Positions 52,814 through 62,907 of a stretch of 64,000 bases of DNA are shown piece after piece. Below the pieces are notes generated by a model. The model saw only the letters and a program-made list of their open reading frames with translations. It did no database searches and was not told the origin of the DNA. Source of the stretch: CAISIP01 sp038326025. Lineage in GTDB: Bacteria > Pseudomonadota > Gammaproteobacteria > Burkholderiales > Burkholderiaceae_C. Positions within the stretch are counted from its first letter, which is position 1. The number at the start of each line of letters is the position of its first letter. The stretch lies in the NCBI GenBank assembly GCA_038326025.1, contig JBBQJP010000006.1, positions 51,302-115,301 of the forward strand, in the 5' to 3' direction. Made by a program: the position numbers and the translations under genes.

Positions 52814-53847
52814 CAGTCGAACTTCACGCGGGGGTCGACCCAGACGTAGCACAGGTCGGAAATCAGCTTGGTCACCAGGCCGATCAGCGTGAACAGGTAC
52901 AAGGTTCCCAGCACCACCGGATAGTCGCGCCGGATCACGCTCTCGTAACTGAGCAGGCCCAGTCCATCGAGCGAGAACAGGGTTTCGATCAGCAGCGAGC
53001 CAGCAAAAAATGCGCCGATGAAAGCCGCCGGGAAGCCGGTAATGATGGGTATCAAGGCGTTGCGGAACACATGTTTCCACAGCACCTGGTTTTCGTTCAG
53101 GCCCTTGGCGCGCGCCGTTACCACGTACTGCTTGCGAATCTCCTCGAGAAACGCGTTTTTGGTCAGCATCGCCGTTACCGCGAAGCTGCCCAGCACCATG
53201 GCAGTGACCGGCATCGCGATATGCCACAGGTAGTCAACGATGCGCGCGCCCCAGGAAAGCTCGTCCCAATTGCTGGACGTAAGTCCGCGCAACGGAAACC
53301 ACTGCAACTGGCCCCCAAACACCACCAACAAAGCGACACCCAGCACAAAACCCGGAATCGCGTAACCCAGCAACACGAACAAGGTCGTTATGAAGTCAAA
53401 GCGTGAGCCGGCGCGCACTGCCTTGGCTACACCAAGCGGCACCGCAATGCCGTAGCTGATGAAAAAAGTCCACAGACCGAGCGTGATCGACACGGGCAAC
53501 TTCTCGATGATCAATTCGCCCACATCCTTGTTCTGGAAAAAACTGCGTCCCAGGTCGAACCGGGCGAACCGGCCCAACATCTCGACATAACGCTGGTAGG
53601 CCGGTTTGTCGAAGCCATACAAGGCCTTGATCTGCTCCAGCCGTTGGGTGTCCACGCCTTGTGCGCCACGATAGCTCAGGCCGCCCGACTCGGCGCCACC
53701 ACTTCCCGCCAGGCCGGCCTTGGCCTCCGCCATGTATTGCTCCACCGGCCCGCCGGGCACGAACTGGATCACCAGGAAGGTAATGGTCAACACACCGAGC
53801 AGCGTCGGGATCATCAGCAACAGGCGCTTGAGGATGTAGGCAAACAT
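52813..53847 (-). CDS. yejB: peptide ABC transporter permease YejB
   Basis: This 344-residue DppB-like permease has six membrane helices, a YejB-type insertion after the first helix (about 35-100: GGPVEQYMAEAKAG), and the coupling loop YVVTARAKGLNENQVLWKHV. It pairs with YejE to form the channel. It begins 3 bases after yejA and overlaps the start of yejE by TGATG. Confidence 0.95.
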   Translation of the reverse strand: MFAYILKRLLLMIPTLLGVLTITFLVIQFVPGGPVEQYMAEAKAGLAGSGGAESGGLSYRGAQGVDTQRLEQIKALYGFDKPAYQRYVEMLGRFARFDLGRSFFQNKDVGELIIEKLPVSITLGLWTFFISYGIAVPLGVAKAVRAGSRFDFITTLFVLLGYAIPGFVLGVALLVVFGGQLQWFPLRGLTSSNWDELSWGARIVDYLWHIAMPVTAMVLGSFAVTAMLTKNAFLEEIRKQYVVTARAKGLNENQVLWKHVFRNALIPIITGFPAAFIGAFFAGSLLIETLFSLDGLGLLSYESVIRRDYPVVLGTLYLFTLIGLVTKLISDLCYVWVDPRVKFD

Positions 53848-53850
53848 GGT

Positions 53851-55668
53851 CTATTTCGCCCACCAGGTCGAGATGGCCCAGGTCTCGCCCTGGGCATACG
53901 GCGGCATGCCTTGCGGATATTGTGGCGTGGACGCTGGCCGCGCCAGTCGCCTGGCGTTGTAGGCCAGCCGATGCGTACTCGCGGTCCACTGCGGAATCAG
54001 CAGGTGCATGTAGCTCACCACCCGGTCCAGCGCACGGCAGGCTGGCAGCAGTTCGGCTTTTGAACGGGCGCCGGTCATGCGTGCCACCAAGGCATCGATG
54101 GCGGGGCTCTTGACCCCGGCCAGATTGCCGGAATCTTCTATGTCTGCGGCCTTACTGCCGAACAGGTCGGCATATTCCTGCCCCGGATTGCTCGTGCCGG
54201 CATAGGCAATGGATGTGATGTCGAAATTGAACTTCTGGAAGCGCTGCTGGTAAAGCGCAAAGTCAACCGGGCGGAAGTCGAGCGAGACACCGATTTTTTC
54301 GAGGTTGCGCATCCACGGTGTCACCACGCGCGCGCCTGACTCATTGCTGTCCAGGTATTCAACAACAAATGGCTCGCCCTTTGCATTGCGCAAGCGACCG
54401 TCCGTCACCGCCCATCCCGCTTCGTTGAGCAAGGCCTTGGCCTTGCGCAGGTTGGCACGCAACGACGAATCACCATCGGTACGCGGCGGCACCATCATCG
54501 GGCCGAACACGGCTTCGGGCACCTTGCCGCGCCACGGATCGAGCAGGGCCAGCTCCTGCTCCGATGGCAAGCCGGTGGCGGCACATTCGGTATTGCCAAA
54601 CAGTCCCGACACCCGCTGGTACGCGTTGTAGAACATCTGCCGGTTCATCCACTCGTAGTCGAATGCCAACCCCAGCGCCTCGCGCACCCGCACATCCTGC
54701 AGCATGGGCCGACGCGTATTGAGCACATAACTCTGGAAACCCGACGGCAGGCTGTGCTTGAACTCCATCTTGACCAGCTCACCGCTGTCAAAACGTTTGC
54801 CGGTGACGCGCCGGGCCCAGTCTCCGGCCGAGAAAAACCGCATCAGGTCAAATTCGCCGGCCTTGAAGGCTTCCAGCCGCGCCGTGTTGTCCTTGTAGAT
54901 CTTGACCGTGATGCGCTCGAAGTTGTTCGTGCCGCGGCGCACATTCAGGTCGCGCGCCCAATATGCCGGATCGCGCACATAGGTGATGTCCTTGCCAAAC
55001 TTGACCGGGCCTATCTTGTAGGGGCCACTGCCGATCGGGATATCCATGACCACCTTGTCGAAGGTCTTGGCAACGCCGTTCTCGAAGCCCCATTTGCGGC
55101 TGAACACCGGCAGTCCGCCCACGGTCAGGGGCAGTTCGCGATTGGGCTTGTGAAAGCGAAAGCGCACCGTGCGCTCGCCCAATACGTCGATGCCGGCGAC
55201 GTCGATCAGCAAGGACTTGTAGGCAGGCGTCACGTAGGGGCCGACCAGCGTGTCGTAACTGTGTTTGACGTCTGCTGCCAGCACCGGGTCGCCGTTGTGA
55301 AACCGCGCCTCTGGCCGCAGCCGGAACGTGGCCGACAAGCCGTCATCGGCCACGATCACGTCATCGGCCAGCAGGCCATATCCGGAAGCGGTCTCGTCCA
55401 ACGAGCCCGCCAGCAACGAGTCGAACACCATGCCCGACAAGTAGGCAGGCGCATTACCGCGCATCGTGAACGGGTTGTACTTGTCGAAGGTGGAGGTGCG
55501 CTGGTTGCTGACCAGGCGCAACTCGCCCCCCACGGGTGCATCGGGTCGCACATAGTCGAAATGCGCGAAACCCGGCGGATATTTCAGATCGTCCCATAAG
55601 GCGTAGCCGTACGCCGCCCAGCCGGGCATGGCCAGCAACGACAGACACAGAATCAACAAAAACCGCAT
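53851..55668 (-). CDS. yejA: peptide ABC transporter substrate-binding protein YejA
   Basis: The 605-residue family 5 (SBP_bac_5) binding protein has a signal peptide (residues 1-18, ending in MPGWAAYG) and mature motifs YGYALWDDLKYPPGFAHFDYV and PYKIGPVKFG. It supplies peptides to YejBEF and is first of yejABEF. The start at 55666-55668 is only 37 bases from the divergent fabI start, so promoters for one or both overlap the other gene's 5' end or are very compact. Confidence 0.94.
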   Translation of the reverse strand: MRFLLILCLSLLAMPGWAAYGYALWDDLKYPPGFAHFDYVRPDAPVGGELRLVSNQRTSTFDKYNPFTMRGNAPAYLSGMVFDSLLAGSLDETASGYGLLADDVIVADDGLSATFRLRPEARFHNGDPVLAADVKHSYDTLVGPYVTPAYKSLLIDVAGIDVLGERTVRFRFHKPNRELPLTVGGLPVFSRKWGFENGVAKTFDKVVMDIPIGSGPYKIGPVKFGKDITYVRDPAYWARDLNVRRGTNNFERITVKIYKDNTARLEAFKAGEFDLMRFFSAGDWARRVTGKRFDSGELVKMEFKHSLPSGFQSYVLNTRRPMLQDVRVREALGLAFDYEWMNRQMFYNAYQRVSGLFGNTECAATGLPSEQELALLDPWRGKVPEAVFGPMMVPPRTDGDSSLRANLRKAKALLNEAGWAVTDGRLRNAKGEPFVVEYLDSNESGARVVTPWMRNLEKIGVSLDFRPVDFALYQQRFQKFNFDITSIAYAGTSNPGQEYADLFGSKAADIEDSGNLAGVKSPAIDALVARMTGARSKAELLPACRALDRVVSYMHLLIPQWTASTHRLAYNARRLARPASTPQYPQGMPPYAQGETWAISTWWAK

Positions 55669-55705
55669 GCGACAATTCTGCAGGATTTTTTCAGGAGAAA
55701 GTCGC

Positions 55706-56503
55706 ATGGGTTTCCTTGCTGGCAAGAAATTGCTGATCACCGGGGTCTTGAGCAACCGTTCCATTGCCTATGGCATAGCCAAGGCCTGTCGCGCCCAGGG
55801 TGCCGAGCTGGCATTCAGCTATGTTGGCGAACGATTCAAGGACCGCATCACCGAATTCGCCGCCGGGCTGGACTCCAAGCTGGTGTTCGACTGCGATGTC
55901 GGCGATGACGCACAGATCGAGAAGATGTTTGCCGACCTTTCCGCTACCTGGCCGCAGTTCGACGGCTTTGTGCATGCCATCGGCTTCGCACCACGCGAGG
56001 CGATTGGGGGCAACTTCCTGGAAGGCATCAGCCGCGAGAACTTCCGCATCGCACACGACATCAGCGCCTACAGTTTCCCCGGAATGGCGAAAGCTGCCCT
56101 GCCCTACCTGAGCGACAAATCGGCGTTGTTGACGTTGACCTATCTCGGTGCCGAACGCATCGTGCCGAACTACAACACCATGGGTCTGGCCAAGGCTTCG
56201 CTGGAAGCCTCTGTGCGTTACCTGGCAGAAGCCATGGGGCCACGTGGCACACGCGTCAACGGCATCAGCGCCGGCCCGATCAAGACACTGGCGGCCAGCG
56301 GCATCAAGGATTTCGGCAAGCTTCTGGGCACGGTGGCCGCCGCCTCGCCGATCCGGCGCAACGTGACTATCGACGATGTCGGCAATGTGGCCGCGTTCCT
56401 GCTCAGCGATCTGGCTGGCGGCGTCACCGCCGAGGTCACCTATGTGGACGGTGGCTTCAACAAGGTCGCCATCTCCACCATAGTGGAGTCTGCAGCCAAC
56501 TGA
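55706..56503 (+). CDS. fabI: enoyl-ACP reductase FabI
   Basis: This 265-residue short-chain dehydrogenase reduces enoyl-ACP with NADH in the last step of fatty-acid elongation. FabI marks are the N-terminal GFLAGKKLLITGVLSNRSIAYGIA loop (in parts), the catalytic Tyr and Lys of NYNTMGLAKA (about residues 156 and 163) and SAGPIKTLAASGI. CAGGAGAAA lies before the ATG at 55706. It is diverged from yejA. Confidence 0.97.
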   Translation: MGFLAGKKLLITGVLSNRSIAYGIAKACRAQGAELAFSYVGERFKDRITEFAAGLDSKLVFDCDVGDDAQIEKMFADLSATWPQFDGFVHAIGFAPREAIGGNFLEGISRENFRIAHDISAYSFPGMAKAALPYLSDKSALLTLTYLGAERIVPNYNTMGLAKASLEASVRYLAEAMGPRGTRVNGISAGPIKTLAASGIKDFGKLLGTVAAASPIRRNVTIDDVGNVAAFLLSDLAGGVTAEVTYVDGGFNKVAISTIVESAAN

Positions 56504-56510
56504 TGCCGCA

Positions 56511-56532
56511 ACCCCCGGGCCAGCCCCGGGGT
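56511..56532 (+). terminator. GC-rich hairpin after fabI
   Basis: ACCCCCGGG and CCCCGGGGT form a nearly perfect 9-bp stem with a 4-base loop, 8 bases after the fabI stop, followed by GCTGTTTACAGC, a second short palindrome. No T-run; intrinsic termination is uncertain. Confidence 0.45.
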
Positions 56533-56602
56533 GCTGTTTACAGCATGTAGTCGCATCGAACCGCGGCCTCGTCTGCCCCCGGTCGCCACCCGGTAATTGC
56601 AT

Positions 56603-58879
56603 TCAGCGCAACACGCAGTCGGCGTAGTAGCGCAATACCCCATCGCTGTCAGGCTCTGTGACCAAGCCATGGATGTCGGTGCCGAATCCAGGGCATTTCA
56701 GGTTGAATTCGCGCGAAAACTTCAGGTAGTCGACGATCTTGCGGTTGAACACCTCGCCCGGAATCAGCAGCGGGATACCGGGCGGGTATGGCGTGACCAG
56801 GCCCACGGTAACACGGCCTTCGAGCTGATCGATTTCCACCCGCTCGGTCTTGCGCCGCGCAATATGGGCATAAGCGTCGGTCGGCGTCATCGCTGGTGCC
56901 AGGTCGCTCAAATACATATCGGTCGTCAGGCGAGCGATATCGTATTTTGCGTACAACTGGTGCACGAACTGGCAAAGGTCCGCCAAACCCATCTTTTCGT
57001 ATTTCGGGTTGTCGCGGCAGAACTCGGGCAGGATGCGCCACATCGGCTGGTTCTTGTCGTAGTCGTCCTTGAACTGCTGCAACGCCGTCAACAAGGTGTT
57101 CCAGCGGCCTTTGGTGATGCCGATGGTGAACAGGATGAAGAAGCTGTACAGGCCGGTCTTCTCGACCACAACACCATGCTCGGCCAGAAATTTGGTCACG
57201 ATGCTGGCAGGTATGCCGGTTTTGGCGAACTTGCCGTTCAGATCCATGCCCGGCGTGACGATCGTCGACTTGATCGGGTCGAGCATGTTGAAGCCGGCCG
57301 CCAACTTGCCAAAGCCATGCCAGTTGACACCCGACTTGCCCTTGCGTGATTCGCCCTTGATGATCCAGTCATCGGCGCGCCCGATGCCTTCGTCGGCCAG
57401 ATGGTCGGGGCCCCAGACCTTGAACCACCAGTCGGTACCGTATTCATCGTCGATCTTGCGCATCGAGCGCCGGAAGTCCAGCGCCTCGGCAATGCTTTCC
57501 TCCACCAGGGCGGTGCCGCCGGGTGGCTCCATCATGGCCGCGGCCACGTCGCAACTGGCGATGATGCTGTACTGCGGGCTGGTGCTGGTATGCATCAGAT
57601 AGGCTTCGTTGAACAGGTGGCGGTCGAGCTTGACCTCTTGCGCATCCTGCACCAGCACTTGGCTAGCCTGGCTGATACCGGCCAGCAGCTTGTGGATCGA
57701 CTGGGTTGCGTACACCACGGCCTTCTTCGGCCGGGCGCGCTTCTTGCCCATCGAATGGTAGGCACCGTAAAACGGGTGAAAGGCCGCATGCGGCAACCAA
57801 GCTTCGTCGAAATGCAGGTTGTCGACGTAACCATCGAGCATGCCCTTGATGGTCTCGGTGTTGTACAACACACCATCGTATGTTGACTGGGTGATGGTCA
57901 GCACGCGGGGTTTGACGTTCTTCGCATTCACGCCCTTGAGCAGCGGGTTTCTGCGAATTTTGGCCTGGATAGCCGCCGGCTCGAATTCCTCTTTCGGAAT
58001 CGGGCCGATGATGCCGAAATGGTTGCGTGTGGGCTTGAGAAACACCGGAATCGCACCGGTCATGATGATGGCGTGCAGGATCGACTTGTGGCAGTTGCGG
58101 TCGACTACCACCACGTCACCCGGCGCCACACAGTGGTGCCAGACCATCTTGTTCGAGGTGCTGGTGCCATTGGTGACGAAGAAGCAGTGGTCGGCATTGA
58201 AGATGCGCGCCGCATTACGCTCGGAGTCTGCCACCGGGCCGGTGTGGTCGAGCAACTGACCGAGTTCTTCGACCGCGTTGCAGACGTCGGCGCGCAACAT
58301 GTTCTCACCGAAAAACTGGTGGAACATCTGCCCCACCGGGCTCTTGAGGAACGCAACGCCACCCGAGTGGCCCGGGCAATGCCACGAGTAGGAGCCGTCT
58401 TCGGCGTAGTCGAGCAAGGCCTTGAAAAACGGCGGCTGCACACCTTCGAGGTAACTCTTGGCCTCGCGGATGATGTGGCGCGCGACGAACTCCGGCGTGT
58501 CTTCAAACATATGGATGAAGCCATGCAGTTCACGCAGGATGTCATTCGGAATATGGCGCGAGGTCTTGGTCTCGCCATAGACGTAAATCGGCACGTCCAG
58601 GTTTTTGCGCCGCACCTCGGTGATGAACAGGCGCAGGTTTTGCACCGCCGGCGCCAGGTCAGCATCGGTGGTGAATTCCTCGTCGTCGATCGACAGGATG
58701 AAGGCACTGGCGCGTGACTGCTGCTGCGCAAACTGCGACAGATCGCCATAACTCGTCGCACCCAAAACCTCGAAACCTTCGCTTTCGATGGCTTGCGCCA
58801 ACGCACGAATACCCAGTCCGGAGGTGTTCTCTGAACGGTAGTCCTCGTCGATGATGACGATGGGGAAGCGAAATTTCAT
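56603..58879 (-). CDS. Orn/Lys/Arg decarboxylase family protein
   Basis: This 758-residue PLP enzyme has the N-terminal receiver-like wing domain (about 1-130), the PLP-binding domain with Schiff-base Lys in TQSIHKLLAG (about 394), and the C-terminal domain of inducible acid-stress amino-acid decarboxylases. It would make a polyamine (putrescine, cadaverine or agmatine) and CO2, consuming a proton. The exact amino acid cannot be told from motifs alone; no antiporter gene is next to it. The ATG at 58877-58879 matches family N-termini (MKFRFPIVIID). Confidence 0.92.
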   Translation of the reverse strand: MKFRFPIVIIDEDYRSENTSGLGIRALAQAIESEGFEVLGATSYGDLSQFAQQQSRASAFILSIDDEEFTTDADLAPAVQNLRLFITEVRRKNLDVPIYVYGETKTSRHIPNDILRELHGFIHMFEDTPEFVARHIIREAKSYLEGVQPPFFKALLDYAEDGSYSWHCPGHSGGVAFLKSPVGQMFHQFFGENMLRADVCNAVEELGQLLDHTGPVADSERNAARIFNADHCFFVTNGTSTSNKMVWHHCVAPGDVVVVDRNCHKSILHAIIMTGAIPVFLKPTRNHFGIIGPIPKEEFEPAAIQAKIRRNPLLKGVNAKNVKPRVLTITQSTYDGVLYNTETIKGMLDGYVDNLHFDEAWLPHAAFHPFYGAYHSMGKKRARPKKAVVYATQSIHKLLAGISQASQVLVQDAQEVKLDRHLFNEAYLMHTSTSPQYSIIASCDVAAAMMEPPGGTALVEESIAEALDFRRSMRKIDDEYGTDWWFKVWGPDHLADEGIGRADDWIIKGESRKGKSGVNWHGFGKLAAGFNMLDPIKSTIVTPGMDLNGKFAKTGIPASIVTKFLAEHGVVVEKTGLYSFFILFTIGITKGRWNTLLTALQQFKDDYDKNQPMWRILPEFCRDNPKYEKMGLADLCQFVHQLYAKYDIARLTTDMYLSDLAPAMTPTDAYAHIARRKTERVEIDQLEGRVTVGLVTPYPPGIPLLIPGEVFNRKIVDYLKFSREFNLKCPGFGTDIHGLVTEPDSDGVLRYYADCVLR

Positions 58880-59012
58880 GCGGTCTCCGTGCCCGAAGGC
58901 CAAGGTTTCAATGCGGGTGGAACCGCGCAGTGTAGGGAATTAACCTTAACACCCGGCAACGGTGTGGCGTATTTGCTCCAAAATGTGGCGCGAACAATAC
59001 ATGGGAGCCCCA

Positions 59013-59441
59013 ATGGCTGAATCAACGCTCTGGTGGCTGGCCACTGGCGCCGCTGTCGGAATCGAACTGGTAACCGGCACTTTTTATCTGCTGATGTTCG
59101 CCATCGGCACAGCAGCGGCCGCCCTGGCCGCGCATGCCGGTGCCGGAATGACAACGCAGCTGATCATCGGCGCGGTTGTCGGCGGTGGCGCCGTGGTAGT
59201 CTGGCACCAGATCCGCAAACGCCGGCCCGGCGATCCATCGGCCCGGTCGATGCGCAGCGTCAACCTCGATGTCGGCGAGACCGTGACGGTCGAGTCCTGG
59301 CAGGCGGACGGCACAGCGCAGGTCAAGTACCGGGGCGCCAACTGGACTGCCATCCACCCCGAGGGAGTGACCCCGACAAGTGGTCCGCATCGGGTAACAG
59401 AGCTGGTGGGCAGTCGCCTGCTGCTCGAAAAAGTCAGTTAA
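59013..59441 (+). CDS. NfeD-like membrane protein
   Basis: The 142-residue protein has two or three N-terminal membrane helices (about 5-75) and a C-terminal OB-fold NfeD domain (about 85-140) with GRLLLEK-like end (VGSRLLLEKV). It lies 34 bases before a QmcA-like SPFH gene, the classical NfeD-SPFH pair; together they are thought to organise membrane microdomains and quality control. The start at 59013 follows GGGAG; upstream ATGs at 58962 and 59001 are possible but less likely. Confidence 0.88.
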   Translation: MAESTLWWLATGAAVGIELVTGTFYLLMFAIGTAAAALAAHAGAGMTTQLIIGAVVGGGAVVVWHQIRKRRPGDPSARSMRSVNLDVGETVTVESWQADGTAQVKYRGANWTAIHPEGVTPTSGPHRVTELVGSRLLLEKVS

Positions 59442-59475
59442 TCGAGCAAGCGCCAACAACGAATAAAGGTTACCC

Positions 59476-60390
59476 ATGGAAGTCGCCATCGTCATATTTG
59501 TCATCGCCGCCATTTTCATCACGCGGTCGATCAAGGTCGTGCCACAACAAAACTCCTGGGTGGTGGAGCGGCTGGGCAAATACCACGCGTCATTGACGCC
59601 AGGGCTGAACATCCTGGTGCCGTTCATCGACAAGGTGGCGTACAAACACAGCCTCAAGGAAATCCCGCTCGACGTGCCCAGTCAGGTCTGCATCACGCGC
59701 GACAACACGCAATTGCAGGTCGACGGCATCCTGTATTTCCAGGTGACCGACCCGATGCGCGCCAGCTACGGCTCGTCGAACTACATCATGGCCGTGACCC
59801 AGTTGGCCCAGACCTCGCTGCGCTCGGTGATCGGAAAGCTGGAGCTTGACAAGACTTTCGAGGAACGCGACATCATCAATGCACAGATCGTGCAGGCCAT
59901 TGACGAGGCTGCGCTGAACTGGGGCGTGAAAGTGTTGCGTTACGAGATCAAGGATCTGACACCGCCCAATGAAATATTGCGCGCCATGCAGGCTCAAATA
60001 ACCGCCGAGCGCGAGAAGCGCGCACTGATCGCGGCATCCGAAGGCCGGCGCCAGGAGCAGATCAACATCGCCACCGGTGAGCGCGAGGCCTTCATCGCCC
60101 GCTCCGAAGGTGAGAAGCAGGCTGTCATCAACCGCGCCCAGGGTGAAGCCGAGTCGATCATTGCCGTGGCCGACGCCACCGCCAAGGCGATCGAACGTAT
60201 CGCGGCTGCCATCGAGCAACCCGGCGGCCAGCAGGCCGTGCAATTGAAGGTGGCGGAAATGGCTGTCGAAGCCTACGGCAAGGTGGCCAAAGATGCGTCG
60301 ACCACGCTGATCGTACCAAGCAACATGACAGAAGTGTCGGCCTTGATCGGATCGGCCATGACAATGATCCAGACCACCAAGGGCAAATAA
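59476..60390 (+). CDS. qmcA: SPFH/band-7 membrane protein, QmcA-like
   Basis: This 304-residue protein has one N-terminal membrane anchor (about residues 3-20), an SPFH/PHB domain (about 20-200) and a helical, Ala/Glu-rich tail (about 200-290). It resembles paraslipin/QmcA, a partner of NfeD and FtsH-type proteases in the inner membrane. AAAGG precedes the ATG. A TGnTACAAT promoter for tRNA-Ser follows within 50 bases of its stop. Confidence 0.92.
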   Translation: MEVAIVIFVIAAIFITRSIKVVPQQNSWVVERLGKYHASLTPGLNILVPFIDKVAYKHSLKEIPLDVPSQVCITRDNTQLQVDGILYFQVTDPMRASYGSSNYIMAVTQLAQTSLRSVIGKLELDKTFEERDIINAQIVQAIDEAALNWGVKVLRYEIKDLTPPNEILRAMQAQITAEREKRALIAASEGRRQEQINIATGEREAFIARSEGEKQAVINRAQGEAESIIAVADATAKAIERIAAAIEQPGGQQAVQLKVAEMAVEAYGKVAKDASTTLIVPSNMTEVSALIGSAMTMIQTTKGK

Positions 60391-60435
60391 ACGCTCCAGC
60401 CACTTTGCGCCAGCAGTAATGCGCCGCTGTCGCGC

Positions 60436-60444
60436 TGATACAAT
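60436..60444 (+). promoter_or_regulatory. extended -10 promoter of tRNA-Ser
   Basis: TGATACAAT is an extended -10 (TGnTACAAT); no strong -35 is at the usual distance, typical for extended -10 promoters. Start would be near 60450, about 5 bases before the mature tRNA. Confidence 0.6.
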
Positions 60445-60454
60445 TGCGCGCTCC

Positions 60455-60545
<91 letters not shown>

Positions 60546-60590
60546 AAATGGTTTTGCATGGTCCGATACAGACCACGAAACACCCCTAGA

Positions 60591-60614
60591 AGCCCCTAAC
60601 CACGGGGCTTTTTT
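60591..60614 (+). terminator. intrinsic terminator after tRNA-Ser
   Basis: AGCCCC (60591-60596) and GGGGCT (60604-60609) form a 6-bp stem with a 7-base loop, followed by TTTTT and GTTTTC. It lies 47 bases after the tRNA and is a convincing Rho-independent terminator. Confidence 0.8.
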
Positions 60615-60970
60615 GTTTTCTGTCGTCCGATACGGGGTATTGCAAGCCATGGCCTTGCGGGGGTATCTTTCGGGGTATCGGTGGAAGGTTACGGAGGTGT
60701 CACCCCGAATCGACCGAAATCGGGGCAAACATGGCGACCAGCACTCCCACCGAAAGCCGGACAGAAGTGGCTCCGCTTGTTTGAAGTTCATGTGCGTGGC
60801 CATGAACCGCCCGGAGGCGGTTCATGGCTTGGTTTGCGCTGCATTGCGATTTGTCAACGTCTGCAACTCGAATCCGCTCTACGCTGCACACGTGGTGCAG
60901 TCGCCCCGACGCCGCGTACTTTGATCGAGTCGGGGCCGGGTGCCGACACAATGAAACGAAGGGAATCGTC
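60615..60970. other. gap between tRNA-Ser terminator and universal stress gene
   Basis: These 356 bases have no supported gene. GTCCGATAC recurs here from the tRNA 3' flank (60561 and 60626) and GGGGTAT three times, perhaps old slippage or decayed phage DNA. Short open frames here have poor amino-acid composition; one ends in a 17-residue fragment without family similarity. Confidence 0.35.
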
Positions 60971-61798
60971 ATGAGCTACAAGACCATACTTGTTCACCTC
61001 GATGCCGGTAAACGCTGTTTGGCGCGCATCGATGTTGCAATCCGCCTTGCGCAGCAGGAGGATGCTCACTTGGTAGGGCTCAATGCCATCGCGCGGTTTG
61101 AACCGTCCGCTTACGTCGTGGCCGAAATGGGGGCAGAGACTATCGAAGCCCTAAGGGCCGAAGAAGTGAAAGAACTCGCGCGCAGCGAAGCCGAGTTCAA
61201 CCGGCAAGCCCATTCGGCGGGCCTGCCCAGCGTGGAATGGCGCAGCGGCGTTGGTGATCCGGTCGATATGATGACCTTGCACGCGCGTTATGCGGATCTG
61301 GTCGTAGTCGGTCAGACGGATCCCTCCGCGGACGCGCAGGTGCCGGCCGATTTCCCCGAGCGCCTGGTACTCGACGCCGGCCGACCAGTGTTGATCGTGC
61401 CTTACGCCGGCAAGTTTGCCACGCTTGGCAAGCGGATACTCGTCGCCTGGAAGCCATGCCGCGAGGCGACGCGGGCAGTCACCGACGCAATCGCATTGCT
61501 GCAAAAGGCCGACAACGTCCATGTCATGGCGATGAACCCCAGTGTTGGAGAATATGGCACGGTCCCTGGCGCAGACATCGGAGTCTACCTGTCGCGCCAC
61601 GGTGTGCGCGTGGAGGTAAAGACGGACCGCAGCTCAGTTGACGTTGGCAATGAACTGCTGTCACGCGCTGCCGATCTGAGCGCAGATTTGATCGTGATGG
61701 GCGGGTACGGACATTCGCGTCTGAAGGAATGGGTGCTCGGCGGTGCGACTCGGACCATTCTGAACTCGATGACAATGCCAGTGCTGATGTCGCACTGA
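60971..61798 (+). CDS. tandem universal stress protein (UspA family)
   Basis: The 275-residue protein has two Usp domains (about 1-140 and 148-275). The second ends with a nucleotide motif GGYGHSRLKEWVLGGATRTIL and the usual C-terminal strand MPVLMSH; the first lacks a clear glycine motif. It probably binds ATP and helps stress survival; no specific target is known. The ATG at 60971 has AAGGGA upstream; the longer frame from 60824 lacks family similarity. It is isolated from other genes. Confidence 0.88.
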   Translation: MSYKTILVHLDAGKRCLARIDVAIRLAQQEDAHLVGLNAIARFEPSAYVVAEMGAETIEALRAEEVKELARSEAEFNRQAHSAGLPSVEWRSGVGDPVDMMTLHARYADLVVVGQTDPSADAQVPADFPERLVLDAGRPVLIVPYAGKFATLGKRILVAWKPCREATRAVTDAIALLQKADNVHVMAMNPSVGEYGTVPGADIGVYLSRHGVRVEVKTDRSSVDVGNELLSRAADLSADLIVMGGYGHSRLKEWVLGGATRTILNSMTMPVLMSH

Positions 61799-62907
61799 AG
61801 CCAAGGTGAAACGGCGCGCCGACGCCTCGCGCATCTTCTACTTTTCGCCTCTGGGGGGCGCCGCCGCCAGTTCGCAAGCTGCACCGTACGGTGAGTAGAT
61901 GATATGTCGCTCCTCAGGTGCTTTGTCTTGATGGACGGGTTACCGGAGTTGAATACCTTATAGGGACCCAGCCAGCTGATCCGTTGGGCAAGAAACTGGT
62001 GCCGTCAGTGGGCTTTGTCTCACTGCGCGCATGCATTGGGAGACGGGTGCTTAGAAGCCACAATATCGACACCACTTTGCACATGTGGAATGACTGTTCC
62101 ACGCGTGGGCTTTGAGGCTCCGAGTTCAGGCAGTCGGCGGATCGCAAAGGGAACTTTTGGCCGTTGCCAGCAGCTGCTCTTGAACAAGTTGATCTCGCCA
62201 TGCACGGGCCCGTTCAAGGTCGTGAGAATTTCACGCGCGACTTCAAAACGGTTCAACCGACCTGCGACCGTCGGATTCCTCGCGACACTTTTTGACTCCG
62301 AAATATCGCAACTCGCGCGCTCATCACGGAAGTTCTTTCTCTGATATGGGGAGAATCAGCCAAAGACGGGTTAGCAGCAGATACGTCCTCCGCCAGATAT
62401 AGCCCACAACCCGCATGAATGCTGGTTGTGGGTTTTTTCTTTGGTGCCTACCCCCCATAAGACCCGCCAAAAAACTTGCGCTTGATTGGCTCTCGTTGCG
62501 ATGGGTTGAGCAAATGCTCAGCGGCCTTGCGAGCTATATTGCTTACGCAGGAGCAATGCCACGAATGCAGGGCGCTGGCCCGCGATCAGTCCAAACAGCA
62601 TTGCGAAGTATTGATGGGTCGCAGCCACTCCATCGCGGCCCATCCCGGACCTAACGCGCGCAACATTGCGACTTACACAACCCCCTTTTTTGGGGGGTGC
62701 AAGCAAGCCCGGTAGGGCGCAGAATTTTGTCGTGATTATGGAACTTGCGCTTGTCCTGTTTCCTACGTCTTCGCCCATTCGTTGTAGAAGTTGCAGCCCA
62801 ACTTCCGCACGGAGTAGTGCCCATGCTGGTGTTGCTGAGTGCGGAAGCCCAAAGAGCCCGCGGTACCCGATCGCGACCGTTCTTGCATTCAGTGAAGGAG
62901 TATCCCC
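61799..62907. other. gene-poor region with terminator-like hairpin at 62403-62438
   Basis: I find no supported gene in 1.1 kb. CCCACAACC (62403-62411) and GGTTGTGGG (62424-62432) form a perfect 9-bp stem followed by TTTTTT (62433-62438), an intrinsic terminator on the plus strand with no gene before it for over 600 bases. It may end a small RNA or a decayed transcript. Codon patterns in the rest look random. Confidence 0.45.

Noticed and set aside
62380..62400. Copy of the tRNA-Ser 3' end as attachment site
   Set aside because: Only CCTC and CCGCCA match; too short for an integration repeat.
62650..62720. Integron attC-like core (ACCTAAC)
   Set aside because: No matching GTTRRRY partner or paired arms in the next 120 bases.
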